A DNA stretch of 64,000 nt from Actinomadura latina NBRC 106108 (lineage in GTDB: Bacteria > Actinomycetota > Actinomycetes > Streptosporangiales > Streptosporangiaceae), in NCBI RefSeq assembly GCF_001552195.1, contig NZ_BCQS01000006.1, positions 124,001-188,000 of the forward strand. The letters are read 5' to 3'. This document shows, in pieces, positions 44,094 through 52,338 of this stretch. A model generated the notes under the pieces. The model ran no database searches. It saw only the letters and a list, made by a program, of their open reading frames with translations, and was not told where the DNA came from. Each line of letters opens with the position of its first letter. Position 1 is the stretch's first letter. A program made the position numbers and the translations under genes.

Positions 44094-45710
44094 TCAGGAC
44101 GCCATGGGCGCGGGCTCGGGGTCGGCCTGGGGCAGGGCCGTGTTGCTCTTGTGGCCCTTCAGGGACAGGCAGGCGGCGGCGCTGAGCAGGATCACGCCGA
44201 TCGGCAGCCACATCGTCGGCTTCATCGCATGCACGAAGCCGTGCGAGAAGACCTGCCCGGCCAGTTCGTGGACGCGGTGCGCGACGCTCGGCGGGACGCC
44301 CGGCGGGAGCTGCTGCTTCGCGCCGCTCTGGCCCGCGCCGACCTCCAGCCCGCCCTTGGCCGCGTCCGCGAACCCCTGCACGAACCCGGGGCGGACGTCG
44401 GGCGGGAGCGCGGCGGAGCGGGCCGTGGCCTCGTCCCGCAGCGAGGACGCGAGCCGGTTCTGCAGGACGGCGCCGACCGCCGCGCTGCCCAGCACGGACC
44501 CGACCTGCCGGATCGTGTTGTTGACCCCGGACGCGGCGCCCGCGAGGTGCGGCGGGACGTTCCGGGTCGCCTCCGTCGCCATCGGCGCGAACAGGCCGCC
44601 GATGCCGAACCCGGAGACGACGAGCGCGGGGATGAACGCCTTCCAGTCCGTCGCGACGCCGGCGATGAGGACGATCCACATCATGCCCGCCGCGTAGAGG
44701 GTGAGGCCGGACATCAGGATGAACTTCCCGCCGATCCGGTCGGACAGCCGTCCCGCGACGGGCGCGAGGAACATCGACACGACCGACGACGGAGCCATGA
44801 CGAGGCCCGCCTTGAGGGCGCTGAAGCCCAGCACCGACTGCAGGTAGATCGTCATCGGCAGGAACATGCCGATCATGCCGACCGACACCGCCGCGCCGAC
44901 GAAGTTCAGCACGGTGAAGTTGCGGTCCTTGAACAGGGAGAACGGGACGAGCGGCTCACCGTCCTGGCGGCCGCGCTGGTGGACGACGAAGACGACGAAC
45001 AGCGCGAGCCCGGCGGCGATCAGCCCCCAGATGCCCTCGTTCCACTCGTACTTCTGGCCCTCGGTGAGCGCGAACGTGAGGCAGAACAGCGCCGCGGACG
45101 CCAGCAGCACGCCGACGAGGTCGAACCGGTGCCGGACGGTCCGGGTGTGGCCGGGCAGGATCGGCACGGCCATGGCCAGCACCAGGATGCCGATCGGCAG
45201 GTTCACGAAGAAGATCCACCGCCAGTCGAGGCTGGTGACGAGCAGGCCGCCGACGGTCGGCCCGGCGATCGTGGAGACGCCGGCGACCGCGCCCCAGACG
45301 CCGAGCGCGGCGCCGCGCCGCTCCGCCGGGAACGTTCCGATGATGATCGACATGGTCTGCGGCATCAGCAGCGCCGCGCCGAGCCCCTGCACGGCGCGGG
45401 CGCCGATCAGCTGCGTCGGGTCCTGCGCGATGCCGCACGCCAGGCTGGACAGCGTGAACAGCGCGACCCCCGCGATGAACAGGTTCTTCTTGCCCCACAG
45501 GTCGCCGAGCCGGCCGGCGGTGATGAGCAGCACCGCCAGCACCAGGATGTAGGCGTTGACGACCCACAGCACCTCGTCCAGCGAGGCGTCCAGCTTGTCG
45601 ATCATGCTCGGGATCGCGATGTTCACGATCGTCAGGTCGAGCAGCGTCATGAAGAATCCCAGGGAGAGCGTGAGCAGGATCGCCCAGGGATTTCCGCGCC
45701 ATTTGCTCAT
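44094..45710 (-). CDS. MFS drug efflux transporter, DHA2 (EmrB/QacA) family
   Basis: A 538-residue transporter, long enough for 14 transmembrane helices as in the DHA2 family. The N-terminal half shows LDLTIVNIAIPSM, the motif A-like GRLGDLWGKK and the motif C-like GPTVGGLLV. It would pump a hydrophobic or cationic compound out with proton influx. It is the second gene of a two-gene operon with a PadR regulator; the starts and stops overlap as ATGA. Expression is therefore very likely controlled by that regulator through the palindrome at 46356-46386. Substrate is unknown. Confidence 0.93.
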   Translation of the reverse strand: MSKWRGNPWAILLTLSLGFFMTLLDLTIVNIAIPSMIDKLDASLDEVLWVVNAYILVLAVLLITAGRLGDLWGKKNLFIAGVALFTLSSLACGIAQDPTQLIGARAVQGLGAALLMPQTMSIIIGTFPAERRGAALGVWGAVAGVSTIAGPTVGGLLVTSLDWRWIFFVNLPIGILVLAMAVPILPGHTRTVRHRFDLVGVLLASAALFCLTFALTEGQKYEWNEGIWGLIAAGLALFVVFVVHQRGRQDGEPLVPFSLFKDRNFTVLNFVGAAVSVGMIGMFLPMTIYLQSVLGFSALKAGLVMAPSSVVSMFLAPVAGRLSDRIGGKFILMSGLTLYAAGMMWIVLIAGVATDWKAFIPALVVSGFGIGGLFAPMATEATRNVPPHLAGAASGVNNTIRQVGSVLGSAAVGAVLQNRLASSLRDEATARSAALPPDVRPGFVQGFADAAKGGLEVGAGQSGAKQQLPPGVPPSVAHRVHELAGQVFSHGFVHAMKPTMWLPIGVILLSAAACLSLKGHKSNTALPQADPEPAPMAS

Positions 45711-46336
45711 GAGGTCCCCTCGTCGTCATGGCGTGGTGGTCGTGGCCGCGGGTGGCAGCGGATCCGCACCTCGTCGTCCTTCCAGGTGAGCCGGCCGGAA
45801 TCCAGGTCGTCGACCAGCCCCCGCACGAACTCCAGCTCGCCGCGCACGCGCGCGATCATCCATTCCTGGTCGAGCAGCTTGTACCGGTCGAGGCCCTGCT
45901 TGCGGAGCGAGTCGTACGCCGTCCGGTGCCCGGCGAGCGCCGCCTCGAGCGCGACCGTGCGGCGGCGCAGGAGCCGGGTGACCTCGTCCTCGGGCAGCAG
46001 GTTGACGAACGCCAGCCCGGTGCCGAACAGGGGGAATTCCTCGATCGGGTCGTGCAGCAGCTCGGCCAGCCGGATCTGCGCGGCGTCCCGCCCGGCGGTG
46101 GTCACCGCGTAGGTGGTGCGCTCGGGCCGGCGGCCCTCCCGGCTGGTCTCCAGCGGCTCGATCAGCCCGGCCGCGGCGAGCCGCTCCACCGAGTGGTAGA
46201 GCGACCCGTGGGTGATCTTGACGGCCTTGTCGTAGGCGTAGTCGCGGATGCGCTGCTGCATCTCGTACGGGTGCATGGGTCCGTCGCACAGCATCCGCAG
46301 CACGGTGAGCGCGAGCGGCGTGAGCGGTCGGGACAT
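45707..46336 (-). CDS. PadR family transcription repressor
   Basis: A 209-residue regulator. The N-terminal winged helix (residues 1-85) has the PadR pattern ALTVLRMLCDGPMHPYEM, then HGSLYHSVERLAAAGLI, with the beta-wing residues EGRRPERTTYAVT. The C-terminal Vir_C-like helical domain (about 95-185) drives dimerisation and ligand binding. PadR proteins usually repress a neighbouring efflux pump until a drug or phenol binds. The gene precedes and overlaps the MFS gene, and a strong palindrome lies 20-50 bp upstream of its start, which fits autoregulation. Confidence 0.93.
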   Translation of the reverse strand: MSRPLTPLALTVLRMLCDGPMHPYEMQQRIRDYAYDKAVKITHGSLYHSVERLAAAGLIEPLETSREGRRPERTTYAVTTAGRDAAQIRLAELLHDPIEEFPLFGTGLAFVNLLPEDEVTRLLRRRTVALEAALAGHRTAYDSLRKQGLDRYKLLDQEWMIARVRGELEFVRGLVDDLDSGRLTWKDDEVRIRCHPRPRPPRHDDEGTS

Positions 46337-46355
46337 GGTGGCGGCCTCGGGATCG

Positions 46356-46386
46356 AAGTGATTAGTCCACTCAGACTAATCCACTT
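46356..46386. promoter_or_regulatory. PadR operator palindrome
   Basis: ATTAGTC (46361-46367) and GACTAAT (46374-46380) are perfect inverted arms around six bases. Outer arms AAGTG and CACTT extend the symmetry with a one-base offset. It lies right upstream of the PadR start, the usual place for self-control. Confidence 0.7.
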
Positions 46387-46433
46387 GGACCGACTTCGTC
46401 ACCTTAATATGATTTTCGGACAGTTCGCGCAGG

Positions 46434-47411
46434 TCAGCGCACGGCGTCCACCGAGTTCGCCGCGCCGTTGCGGGCCACGTAGCCGCCCACGCGGTCCTCC
46501 CGGACGGCGGTGGACAGCGCCCGCACTCCATCATCGTCCAGGAGTACGACACTCTGCCCGCCCCGCTCGGCGGGCTTCGCCACCGGGGTGGTCAGGTACT
46601 CGATCAGCGACGTCTTCAGCAGCCGGTGCGCGAGCCCGCGCAGCGTCCCGGCGGTCACCGAGTCGTCCACGGTCACCGAGGCGGTCACGGCCCGGATGAA
46701 CCGGTCGATCTTGAGCGGGTTGCGGGTGTCCAGCGCCTTCGCCGCGAGCGCGTGCAGGAACGCCTGCTGCCGCTTGATCCGGTCGAGGTCGCCGTCCGGC
46801 AGGTTCCACCGCTGCCGGACGAAGTCGAGCGCCTCCATGCCGTCCAGATGCTGGTGCCCGGCCTTCCACCGCCGGCTGTGCATCGGGTCGTAGGTGTCCT
46901 TGGTGATGGTGACGTCGACGCCGCCGAGCGCGTCCGTCATCTTCACGAACCCGCCGAAGTCGAGCGAGGCGTAATGATCGACGCGGACACGCGTCAGCTG
47001 CTCCACCGTGCGGATCAGCAGCGACGGCCCGCCGTACGCGAACGCCGCGTTGATCTTCGTGGTGCCGTGCCCCGGGACGGGCACCCACCCGTCCCGCGGA
47101 ATGGAGATCAGCGACACCCGGTCACCGCGCCCGGACAGATGGACCAGCATGATCGTGTCGGCCCGCGCGCCCATCGAGGGGATGTCCGCGCGCCGGTCGG
47201 AGCCGATCAGCAGCCAGTTCTCGCCGCGCCCGGAGTCCGACGGCCGCCCGCCCCCGGTGGGCAGCGCCCCCGCGACCCGCGCGACCTCCCCGTTGTACGC
47301 GCGTTGCAGCAGGTAGAGGCCGCCCGCGAGCAGCAGCAGGACGCCCAACGCCAGCCCACCGCAGCCGATGACGACCCGGCGCCGGCCCATGTTCCGCAGC
47401 ATGCCGACCAC
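46434..47411 (-). CDS. LytR-CpsA-Psr (LCP) family transferase
   Basis: A 325-residue LCP protein of compact type. It has a short N-terminus, a transmembrane helix (about residues 12-34) and an LCP domain (about 60-290) with NWLLIGSDRRAD, ADTIMLVHLSG, SIPRDGWVPVPGHG and the KINAAFAYGG loop with the conserved Arg residues. No LytR_C domain is present, unlike the first LCP protein in the window (17366-19201). It would attach glycopolymers to peptidoglycan at the outer face of the membrane. It appears monocistronic. The start at 47411 (GTG) could instead be ATG 47402. Confidence 0.93.
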   Translation of the reverse strand: MVGMLRNMGRRRVVIGCGGLALGVLLLLAGGLYLLQRAYNGEVARVAGALPTGGGRPSDSGRGENWLLIGSDRRADIPSMGARADTIMLVHLSGRGDRVSLISIPRDGWVPVPGHGTTKINAAFAYGGPSLLIRTVEQLTRVRVDHYASLDFGGFVKMTDALGGVDVTITKDTYDPMHSRRWKAGHQHLDGMEALDFVRQRWNLPDGDLDRIKRQQAFLHALAAKALDTRNPLKIDRFIRAVTASVTVDDSVTAGTLRGLAHRLLKTSLIEYLTTPVAKPAERGGQSVVLLDDDGVRALSTAVREDRVGGYVARNGAANSVDAVR

Positions 47412-47496
47412 ACTGCCCCCGGGCGCCCGGCGGGCCGCCGCGCCGTGCGGGCACCGGCCAACTCTTTGACCGCTCGCGGGTTTGCATTAAAGCGAA

Positions 47497-47526
47497 ACAC
47501 CGCCGGGCGCCATTGACCGGCGGTGT
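47497..47526 (-). terminator. Terminator of rocD
   Basis: ACACCGCCGG (47497-47506) pairs perfectly with CCGGCGGTGT (47517-47526). On the minus strand the stem is followed by TTTCGCTTT, and it lies just after the rocD stop. Confidence 0.85.
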
Positions 47527-47540
47527 CCCGGGACTCGGGG

Positions 47541-48734
47541 TCAGCCCTTGAGGGCGATCTCCAGCTGGTCGAGGGCCCAGTCGAGGTCTTCGCGCTCGAT
47601 GACCAGCGGGGGCGCGAGGCGCAGGGTGGTCTCGTGGGTCTCCTTGGCCAGGACGCCCAGGTCCATGAGGCGCTCGCTGACCGGGCGGGCCTTGCCGTGC
47701 AGCTCGACGCCCGCCCAGAGGCCGCGGCCGCGGACCTCGCGGACGATGTCGGTGGGCAGCCGGCCGAGGCGCTCGTGCATGTGGGCGCCCAGCGTCCGGG
47801 AGCGCTCCTGGAACTCGCCGCTCTTGAGGATCTTGATGACCTCGCGGCCGATGGCGCAGGCGAGCGGGTTGCCGCCGAACGTCGAGCCGTGCTGGCCGGG
47901 CTTGAAGACGCCCAGGACGTCGCGGTCCGCGACGACGGCGGAGACCGGCATGATGCCGCCGCCGAGCGCCTTGCCGAGGATGTAGACGTCGGGGACGACG
48001 TCCTCGTGCTCGACGGCGAACGTGGTGCCGGTGCGGCCGAGGCCCGACTGGATCTCGTCCGCGATCATCAGGGTGCCGTTGGCCGTGCACAGCTCGCGGA
48101 CGGCGCGCAGGAACCCGCTCGGCGGGACGTTCACGCCGGCCTCGCCCTGGATCGGCTCGATCAGCACGCCGACCGTGGCGTCGTCCATCGCGGCCTTGAG
48201 CGCCTCGGCGTCGCCGTACGGGACGGTCCGGAAGCCCGGCGTGTAGGGGCCGTAGGAGTCGCGGGCGTCGGGGTCGGTGGAGAAGCTGATGATCGTGGTG
48301 GTTCGGCCGTGGAAGTTGCCCTCGAACGTGATGATGTTCGCCTGGTCCGCCGGGACGCCCTTGACCTCGTAGCCCCACTTGCGGGCGGTCTTCAGCGCGG
48401 TCTCGACGGCCTCGGCGCCGCTGTTCATCGGGAGGACCATGTCCTTGCCGCACAGCTCGGCCAGCTCGGACACGAACGGGCCGAACTGGTCGTGGTCGAA
48501 GGCCCGGCTGACCAGCGTGACCCGGTCGAGCTGCCGCTTGGCGACCTCGGTGAGGCGCGGGTTGCGGTGCCCGAAGTTGACCGCGGAGTAGGCGGCCAGC
48601 ATGTCGAGGTAGCGGCGGCCTTCGGCGTCGGTCAGCCACACGCCGTCCGCTTCCGCGACCACGATGGGGAGGGGGTGGTAGTTGTGCGCGCTGTGGTCCT
48701 CGGACATCGCTCGCAGCTGGTCGGTCGGCGTCAC
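47541..48734 (-). CDS. rocD: Ornithine-oxo-acid transaminase
   Basis: A 397-residue class III PLP aminotransferase. Key motifs are MNSGAEAVETA for phosphate binding, FEGNFHGRTTT, IEPIQGEAGVNVP, the cofactor Asp in LMIADEIQSGLGRTG and the Schiff-base Lys in ILGKALGGG. Length and motifs match ornithine delta-aminotransferase, which converts ornithine and 2-oxoglutarate to glutamate semialdehyde and glutamate in arginine use. Acetylornithine aminotransferase is the nearest alternative. GTG 48734 is chosen because AAGGAG lies upstream. A divergent Lrp/AsnC gene is its likely regulator. Confidence 0.9.
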   Translation of the reverse strand: MTPTDQLRAMSEDHSAHNYHPLPIVVAEADGVWLTDAEGRRYLDMLAAYSAVNFGHRNPRLTEVAKRQLDRVTLVSRAFDHDQFGPFVSELAELCGKDMVLPMNSGAEAVETALKTARKWGYEVKGVPADQANIITFEGNFHGRTTTIISFSTDPDARDSYGPYTPGFRTVPYGDAEALKAAMDDATVGVLIEPIQGEAGVNVPPSGFLRAVRELCTANGTLMIADEIQSGLGRTGTTFAVEHEDVVPDVYILGKALGGGIMPVSAVVADRDVLGVFKPGQHGSTFGGNPLACAIGREVIKILKSGEFQERSRTLGAHMHERLGRLPTDIVREVRGRGLWAGVELHGKARPVSERLMDLGVLAKETHETTLRLAPPLVIEREDLDWALDQLEIALKG

Positions 48735-48910
48735 GACGCTCCTTCGCGGCTCGGCCCGGCCGGTCGGGCCGGGCATGGCTGGGACACCGGACTCGCGTCC
48801 GGTGCCGAGGGGAGGAGGCCGGGCGGTTCAGGTGGCCGCCGGTCCGCTTCCCAGCGTATGTTCGGAAATGACCGCCGACCAATGATGAAAACCGACTTCG
48901 AGGGTGATAT

Positions 48911-49369
48911 TTGTTGCGTCTTGACGAGCTGGACCGTCGAATCGTTGCGCGCCTCCTGGAGGACGGCCGCGCCTCCTACGCGCAGATCGGCGACAAGGTC
49001 GGGCTGTCCGCGCCGGCGGTGAAGCGGCGGGTCGACCGGCTGCGCTCGGACGGCGTCATCAACGGCTTCGCGGCGGTCGTCGATCCGGCCGCGCTCGGCT
49101 GGACGACCGAGGCGTTCATCGAGATCTTCTGCACGGGCGCCACGTCCCCCGAGGAGATCTACTCGAGCGTCCGCGGCCACCCCGAGGTCGTCGCGGCGTA
49201 CACGATCAGCGGGGACGCGAGCGCGCTCGTGCACGTGCGGGCCCGCGACATCCAGCATCTGGAGCAGGCCCTCGAACGGCTGCGCCGGGAGGGCAACATC
49301 ACCGCGACGAAGACGTCGATCGTGCTGTCGCGGCTGATCGGCCGTCCCACCGACGCGCCTTCGGGCTGA
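48911..49369 (+). CDS. Lrp/AsnC family transcription regulator
   Basis: A 152-residue regulator of normal Lrp length. The N-terminal HTH (residues 1-55) reads LDELDRRIVARLLEDGRASY, then IGDKVGLSAPAVKRRVDRL. The C-terminal RAM domain (about 65-145) would bind an amino acid and assemble oligomers. It is divergent from rocD across 176 bp, so it probably activates rocD when ornithine or arginine is present, as PutR or RocR-type Lrp proteins do; this is inference. The start is TTG 48911 or 48914, with GAGGG upstream. Confidence 0.92.
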   Translation: MLRLDELDRRIVARLLEDGRASYAQIGDKVGLSAPAVKRRVDRLRSDGVINGFAAVVDPAALGWTTEAFIEIFCTGATSPEEIYSSVRGHPEVVAAYTISGDASALVHVRARDIQHLEQALERLRREGNITATKTSIVLSRLIGRPTDAPSG

Positions 49370-49384
49370 CCGGTTACCGTTCAG

Positions 49385-49390
49385 TAGGCT
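49385..49390 (+). promoter_or_regulatory. -10 element TAGGCT, probable leaderless promoter
   Basis: TAGGCT ends six bases before ATG 49397 and no ribosome site is present. It lies 16 bp after the Lrp stop. Confidence 0.5.
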
Positions 49391-49396
49391 GCCGTC

Positions 49397-49879
49397 ATGG
49401 ACTTCGCGACCGCTGACCTCATCGACGACTTCGGGGACGAGCTGCGCAGCTGCGAGACGCAGTTCCGCCAGTACGGCGCGCGGACGACGTTCGCCGGCCC
49501 GGTCGCGACCGTGCGCTGCCACCGCGACAACGGCCTGGTGAAGAAGCTGCTGAACACCCCCGGCGAAGGCCGCGTCCTGGTCGTGGACGGCGCCGGGTCG
49601 CTGGCGTCCGCGCTGATGGGCGACATGATCGCCGCGGCGGCGGTGGCGAACGGCTGGGCCGGCGTCGTGATCAACGGCGCGGTCCGGGACGTGGCGGCGA
49701 TCCGCGGGCTCGACCTCGGCGCGAAGGCGCTCGGCTCCAACCCGCGCAAGAGCGCCAAGGACGGCGCCGGCGAGGTGGACGTCCCGGTGTCGTTCGGCGG
49801 AGCCGAGTTCCGTCCGGGCGACTGGCTCTACAGCGACGAGGACGGGATCGTCGTCGCCGGCCGCGAGCTGCCCCTGTGA
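49397..49879 (+). CDS. RraA-like protein (RNase E activity regulator / HMG aldolase family)
   Basis: A 160-residue protein matching the RraA family over its entire length: [14 protein letters not shown], the aldolase-like [13 protein letters not shown] loop and [10 protein letters not shown] with the Arg and Asp used for metal and substrate in the aldolase members. RraA inhibits RNase E in E. coli; many homologues instead act as 4-hydroxy-4-methyl-2-oxoglutarate aldolases, and I cannot choose between the roles here. It stands alone behind the Lrp gene. The stop codon lies in the first copy of a 17-bp tandem repeat. Confidence 0.87.
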   Translation: MDFATADLIDDFGDELRSCETQFRQYGARTTFAGPVATVRCHRDNGLVKKLLNTPGEGRVLVVDGAGSLASALMGDMIAAAAVANGWAGVVINGAVRDVAAIRGLDLGAKALGSNPRKSAKDGAGEVDVPVSFGGAEFRPGDWLYSDEDGIVVAGRELPL

Positions 49880-50007
49880 TCCGGGCGGTGCTGTGATCCG
49901 GGCGGTGCTGTGATCCGGGCGGTGCTGTGATCCGGGCGGTGCTGTGATCCGGGCGGTGCTGTGATCCGGGCGGTGCTGTGATCCGGGCGGTGCTGTGACC
50001 TGGGTGC
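49876..50007 (+). repeat. Tandem repeat of a 17-bp unit, seven perfect copies plus one partial
   Basis: The unit GTGATCCGGGCGGTGCT begins at 49876, 49893, 49910, 49927, 49944, 49961 and 49978 without a mismatch; a degenerate eighth copy follows at 49995-50007. The first unit contains the TGA stop of the RraA gene. The period is not a multiple of three, so it is not coding. The rest of the 49880-50120 gap holds only the hairpin described at 50083. Confidence 0.97.
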
Positions 50008-50082
50008 ATCGCGCGACCTGCCAGGACATACAGCGCAAGATCGGCTAAGTCGGCCCTAGCGGGACGGAATCGCCTGTTCTTA

Positions 50083-50114
50083 CCTACCTCTCAGCAACCC
50101 ACCTGAGAGGTAGG
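50083..50114 (+). promoter_or_regulatory. Perfect 12-bp hairpin at the ribosome site of the M6 protease gene
   Basis: CCTACCTCTCAG (50083-50094) pairs perfectly with CTGAGAGGTAGG (50103-50114) around an 8-base loop. The 3' arm borders the GGGGAG ribosome site and is seven bases from ATG 50121. It could be an operator or an RNA element that limits translation. Confidence 0.65.
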
Positions 50115-50120
50115 GGAGAC

Positions 50121-52187
50121 ATGCGCGCGAAGAAGATGCTGCTGGTGCCCGCGGCGGCGATGGGGCTGGTCACGGGCCTGGCGGCCGCCCCGGCCGCCGC
50201 GCAGCCGAGACCGCCGGTCCCGGAGCCGACCGCGAACCCCTGGCAGATGCGGCACTGGCCGCGGACGCAGCCGTGGCAGCGCGACCAGCCGTCCGCCCGC
50301 GCATTCGCGGCGGGCGCCCCGCGCCCCATCGACCCGCAGAACTACGAGCTTCCCGACACGATGACGTGGGACGACTACAGGTCCGTCCCCGGCACGTCGT
50401 GGTCGGACCCGGCCCGGCGGGGATCGGTGCGGAACTTCAACGTCGCGGTGGTTCTGGTCGACTACCCGAACCAGCCGTTCGAGGTGACGCAGCCGAAGAA
50501 CTCGTCCATCTTCGGCAACCCGGTCGAGGTCGGCGACGTCCCGCGCGACAAGGTCGCCGGGTTCTACCAGGACTTCCTCAACAGGCCGCAGGAGCTGAAC
50601 CACGGCCACACGCTCCACGAGTACTGGATGGAGGACTCCGGCGGCCGGTACGGGGTGAATCTCACCGGGTTCGGCGCCTACCAGATGCCCGCCAAGGACC
50701 ACGAGTACGGCGTGGACGGCATGCAGGGCGGCACGGGCTGCCCGGCCGGCGACACCTGCGGCCGCGACCTGCGGGCGGACGCCCGCGCCGCGTGGGTCGG
50801 CGACGTCGGCGAGGAGACGGCGGGCGAGTACGACTTCGTCTTCTTCCTCAGCGCCGGGCAGGACGAGTCGTCCACCTGGCAGGAGTTCGGCGAGATGAAG
50901 TTCGGCGCGCCGGAGAACGTGCCGGACGCGTGGGGGCCGGGCGACCCGAACCTGCCGAACTGGGTGAAGACCCGGTACATCCCCTGGACGTCCTGGCAGG
51001 CGGGCTCCACGATCTGGCCGAACGCCATCCCGGGCGTCTCCTCCACTCAGGCGGAGAGCTCCGGCATGTCCGTCTACGCCCATGAGTTCAGCCACATCCT
51101 GGGCATCGGCGACAACTACAACAACCCGTACAGCGATCCGCCGCGCCGCGCCTACAGCGGCCCGTGGGACATGCTCAGCCGCGGCACGTTCAACGGGCCG
51201 GGCGGCCCGCACAGCCGCTGGACGATCCCGGCGACGGGCGGCGGGTCCATGGGCGCGCAGCACATGCTCCGCAACAAGATGAAGCTGGGCATGGTCGACC
51301 CCGACAAGGTGCTGCAGCTCAGCCGGGACGCGCTGGCCTCGTCCGGCATGGTCGTCGCCAAGGTGACGGCCCGCTCCGTCGAACCGGGCTCCGATGACCT
51401 GGCCGGCGTCAACGTGAAGCTCGGTGCGGGCGGCGACAAGAGCCCCGCCTGCGACACCGGCACCGACCCGCTCTGCGACGGCGGCGGCTACGACAACTAC
51501 ACCATCGAGGTCGTCGACCGGATGGGCACCGACTCCTTCACGCCCGACTCCGGCGTCCTGCTGGCGAAGACCAAGGACCGCGACCGCGCCCCCTTCATCT
51601 GGGTGAAGGACGCCAACCCGCAGGACATCGACAAGGTCGACTTCGTCTTCCCCGACGGCACGCCGCAGAAGATGACGATCGGCGACTACCGCCAGCTGTC
51701 AGACGCCCTCTACCACGCCGGCAGGGACTCCGGCAGCGAGTACGAGTACGTGGACGAGGCGAACCGGCTGCACTTCTACGTCCTCGACCTGAAGCGCGAC
51801 CGGAAGGGCGTCCTGTCCTACACGGTCGCGATCAGCTCTCTGGACGGCGCCGGCCCGCAGCGGCGCGGCGTGCGGATGTCCTCGGCCCACGCGCGCCCGA
51901 CCGCCGCCGGCTGGGCGAAGTGCACGATGATGCTCCGCAACACGGGCCAGGGCGGCAGCGGCCTCCACGCCTCGGACGTGTTCCGCCTGAAGGCGGCCGT
52001 GTCCGGTGCCGGCTGGACGACGCGGCTGCCGAACGAGCTGGCGACGGCCGCGTCGGGGGGCCGCACCCGCGTCGAGGTCTGGGCGAAGGCCGCACCGGGT
52101 GCGTCCCGCCACGCGCGGCTGCGGCTGACGGCGACCTCCGAGAGCGAACCGTCGAAGTCCGACTCCGGCACCTGCCGCCTGCGCTGA
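50121..52187 (+). CDS. Secreted M6 family metalloprotease (immune inhibitor A-like)
   Basis: A 688-residue secreted protease. The signal peptide is MRAKKMLLVPAAAMGLVTG with an AAA cleavage region near residue 28. The M6 domain (about 100-400) contains the zinc motif HEFSHILGIGD, with Glu as catalytic base and the third ligand Asp after Gly. The rest is a beta-rich region (about 420-690) typical of substrate-binding modules. Such enzymes degrade extracellular proteins. ATG 50121 follows a GGGGAG site, and a perfect hairpin lies directly upstream. The downstream terminator shows that it is a single gene unit. Confidence 0.92.
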   Translation: MRAKKMLLVPAAAMGLVTGLAAAPAAAQPRPPVPEPTANPWQMRHWPRTQPWQRDQPSARAFAAGAPRPIDPQNYELPDTMTWDDYRSVPGTSWSDPARRGSVRNFNVAVVLVDYPNQPFEVTQPKNSSIFGNPVEVGDVPRDKVAGFYQDFLNRPQELNHGHTLHEYWMEDSGGRYGVNLTGFGAYQMPAKDHEYGVDGMQGGTGCPAGDTCGRDLRADARAAWVGDVGEETAGEYDFVFFLSAGQDESSTWQEFGEMKFGAPENVPDAWGPGDPNLPNWVKTRYIPWTSWQAGSTIWPNAIPGVSSTQAESSGMSVYAHEFSHILGIGDNYNNPYSDPPRRAYSGPWDMLSRGTFNGPGGPHSRWTIPATGGGSMGAQHMLRNKMKLGMVDPDKVLQLSRDALASSGMVVAKVTARSVEPGSDDLAGVNVKLGAGGDKSPACDTGTDPLCDGGGYDNYTIEVVDRMGTDSFTPDSGVLLAKTKDRDRAPFIWVKDANPQDIDKVDFVFPDGTPQKMTIGDYRQLSDALYHAGRDSGSEYEYVDEANRLHFYVLDLKRDRKGVLSYTVAISSLDGAGPQRRGVRMSSAHARPTAAGWAKCTMMLRNTGQGGSGLHASDVFRLKAAVSGAGWTTRLPNELATAASGGRTRVEVWAKAAPGASRHARLRLTATSESEPSKSDSGTCRLR

Positions 52188-52190
52188 CCC

Positions 52191-52227
52191 GGACGGGACG
52201 GCCCTCCGCGCGGGGGCCGTCCCGTCC
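52191..52227 (+). terminator. Terminator after the M6 protease gene
   Basis: GGACGGGACGGCCC (52191-52204) pairs perfectly with GGGCCGTCCCGTCC (52214-52227), a 14-bp stem directly after the stop codon. Confidence 0.87.
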
Positions 52228-52338
52228 GCGACGTCCAGGCGATCTCGGCGGTTCACCCGGCGGGCGTAAACATAACTTGATCATCGCGGGAGGCGTGGCC
52301 ACCTTTAGTGCGACCCGCCCGGGGCTATGTAGCGGAAC

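Noticed and set aside
49876..50007. CRISPR array
   Set aside because: Units are directly adjacent without spacers and no cas genes are present, so this is a tandem repeat.
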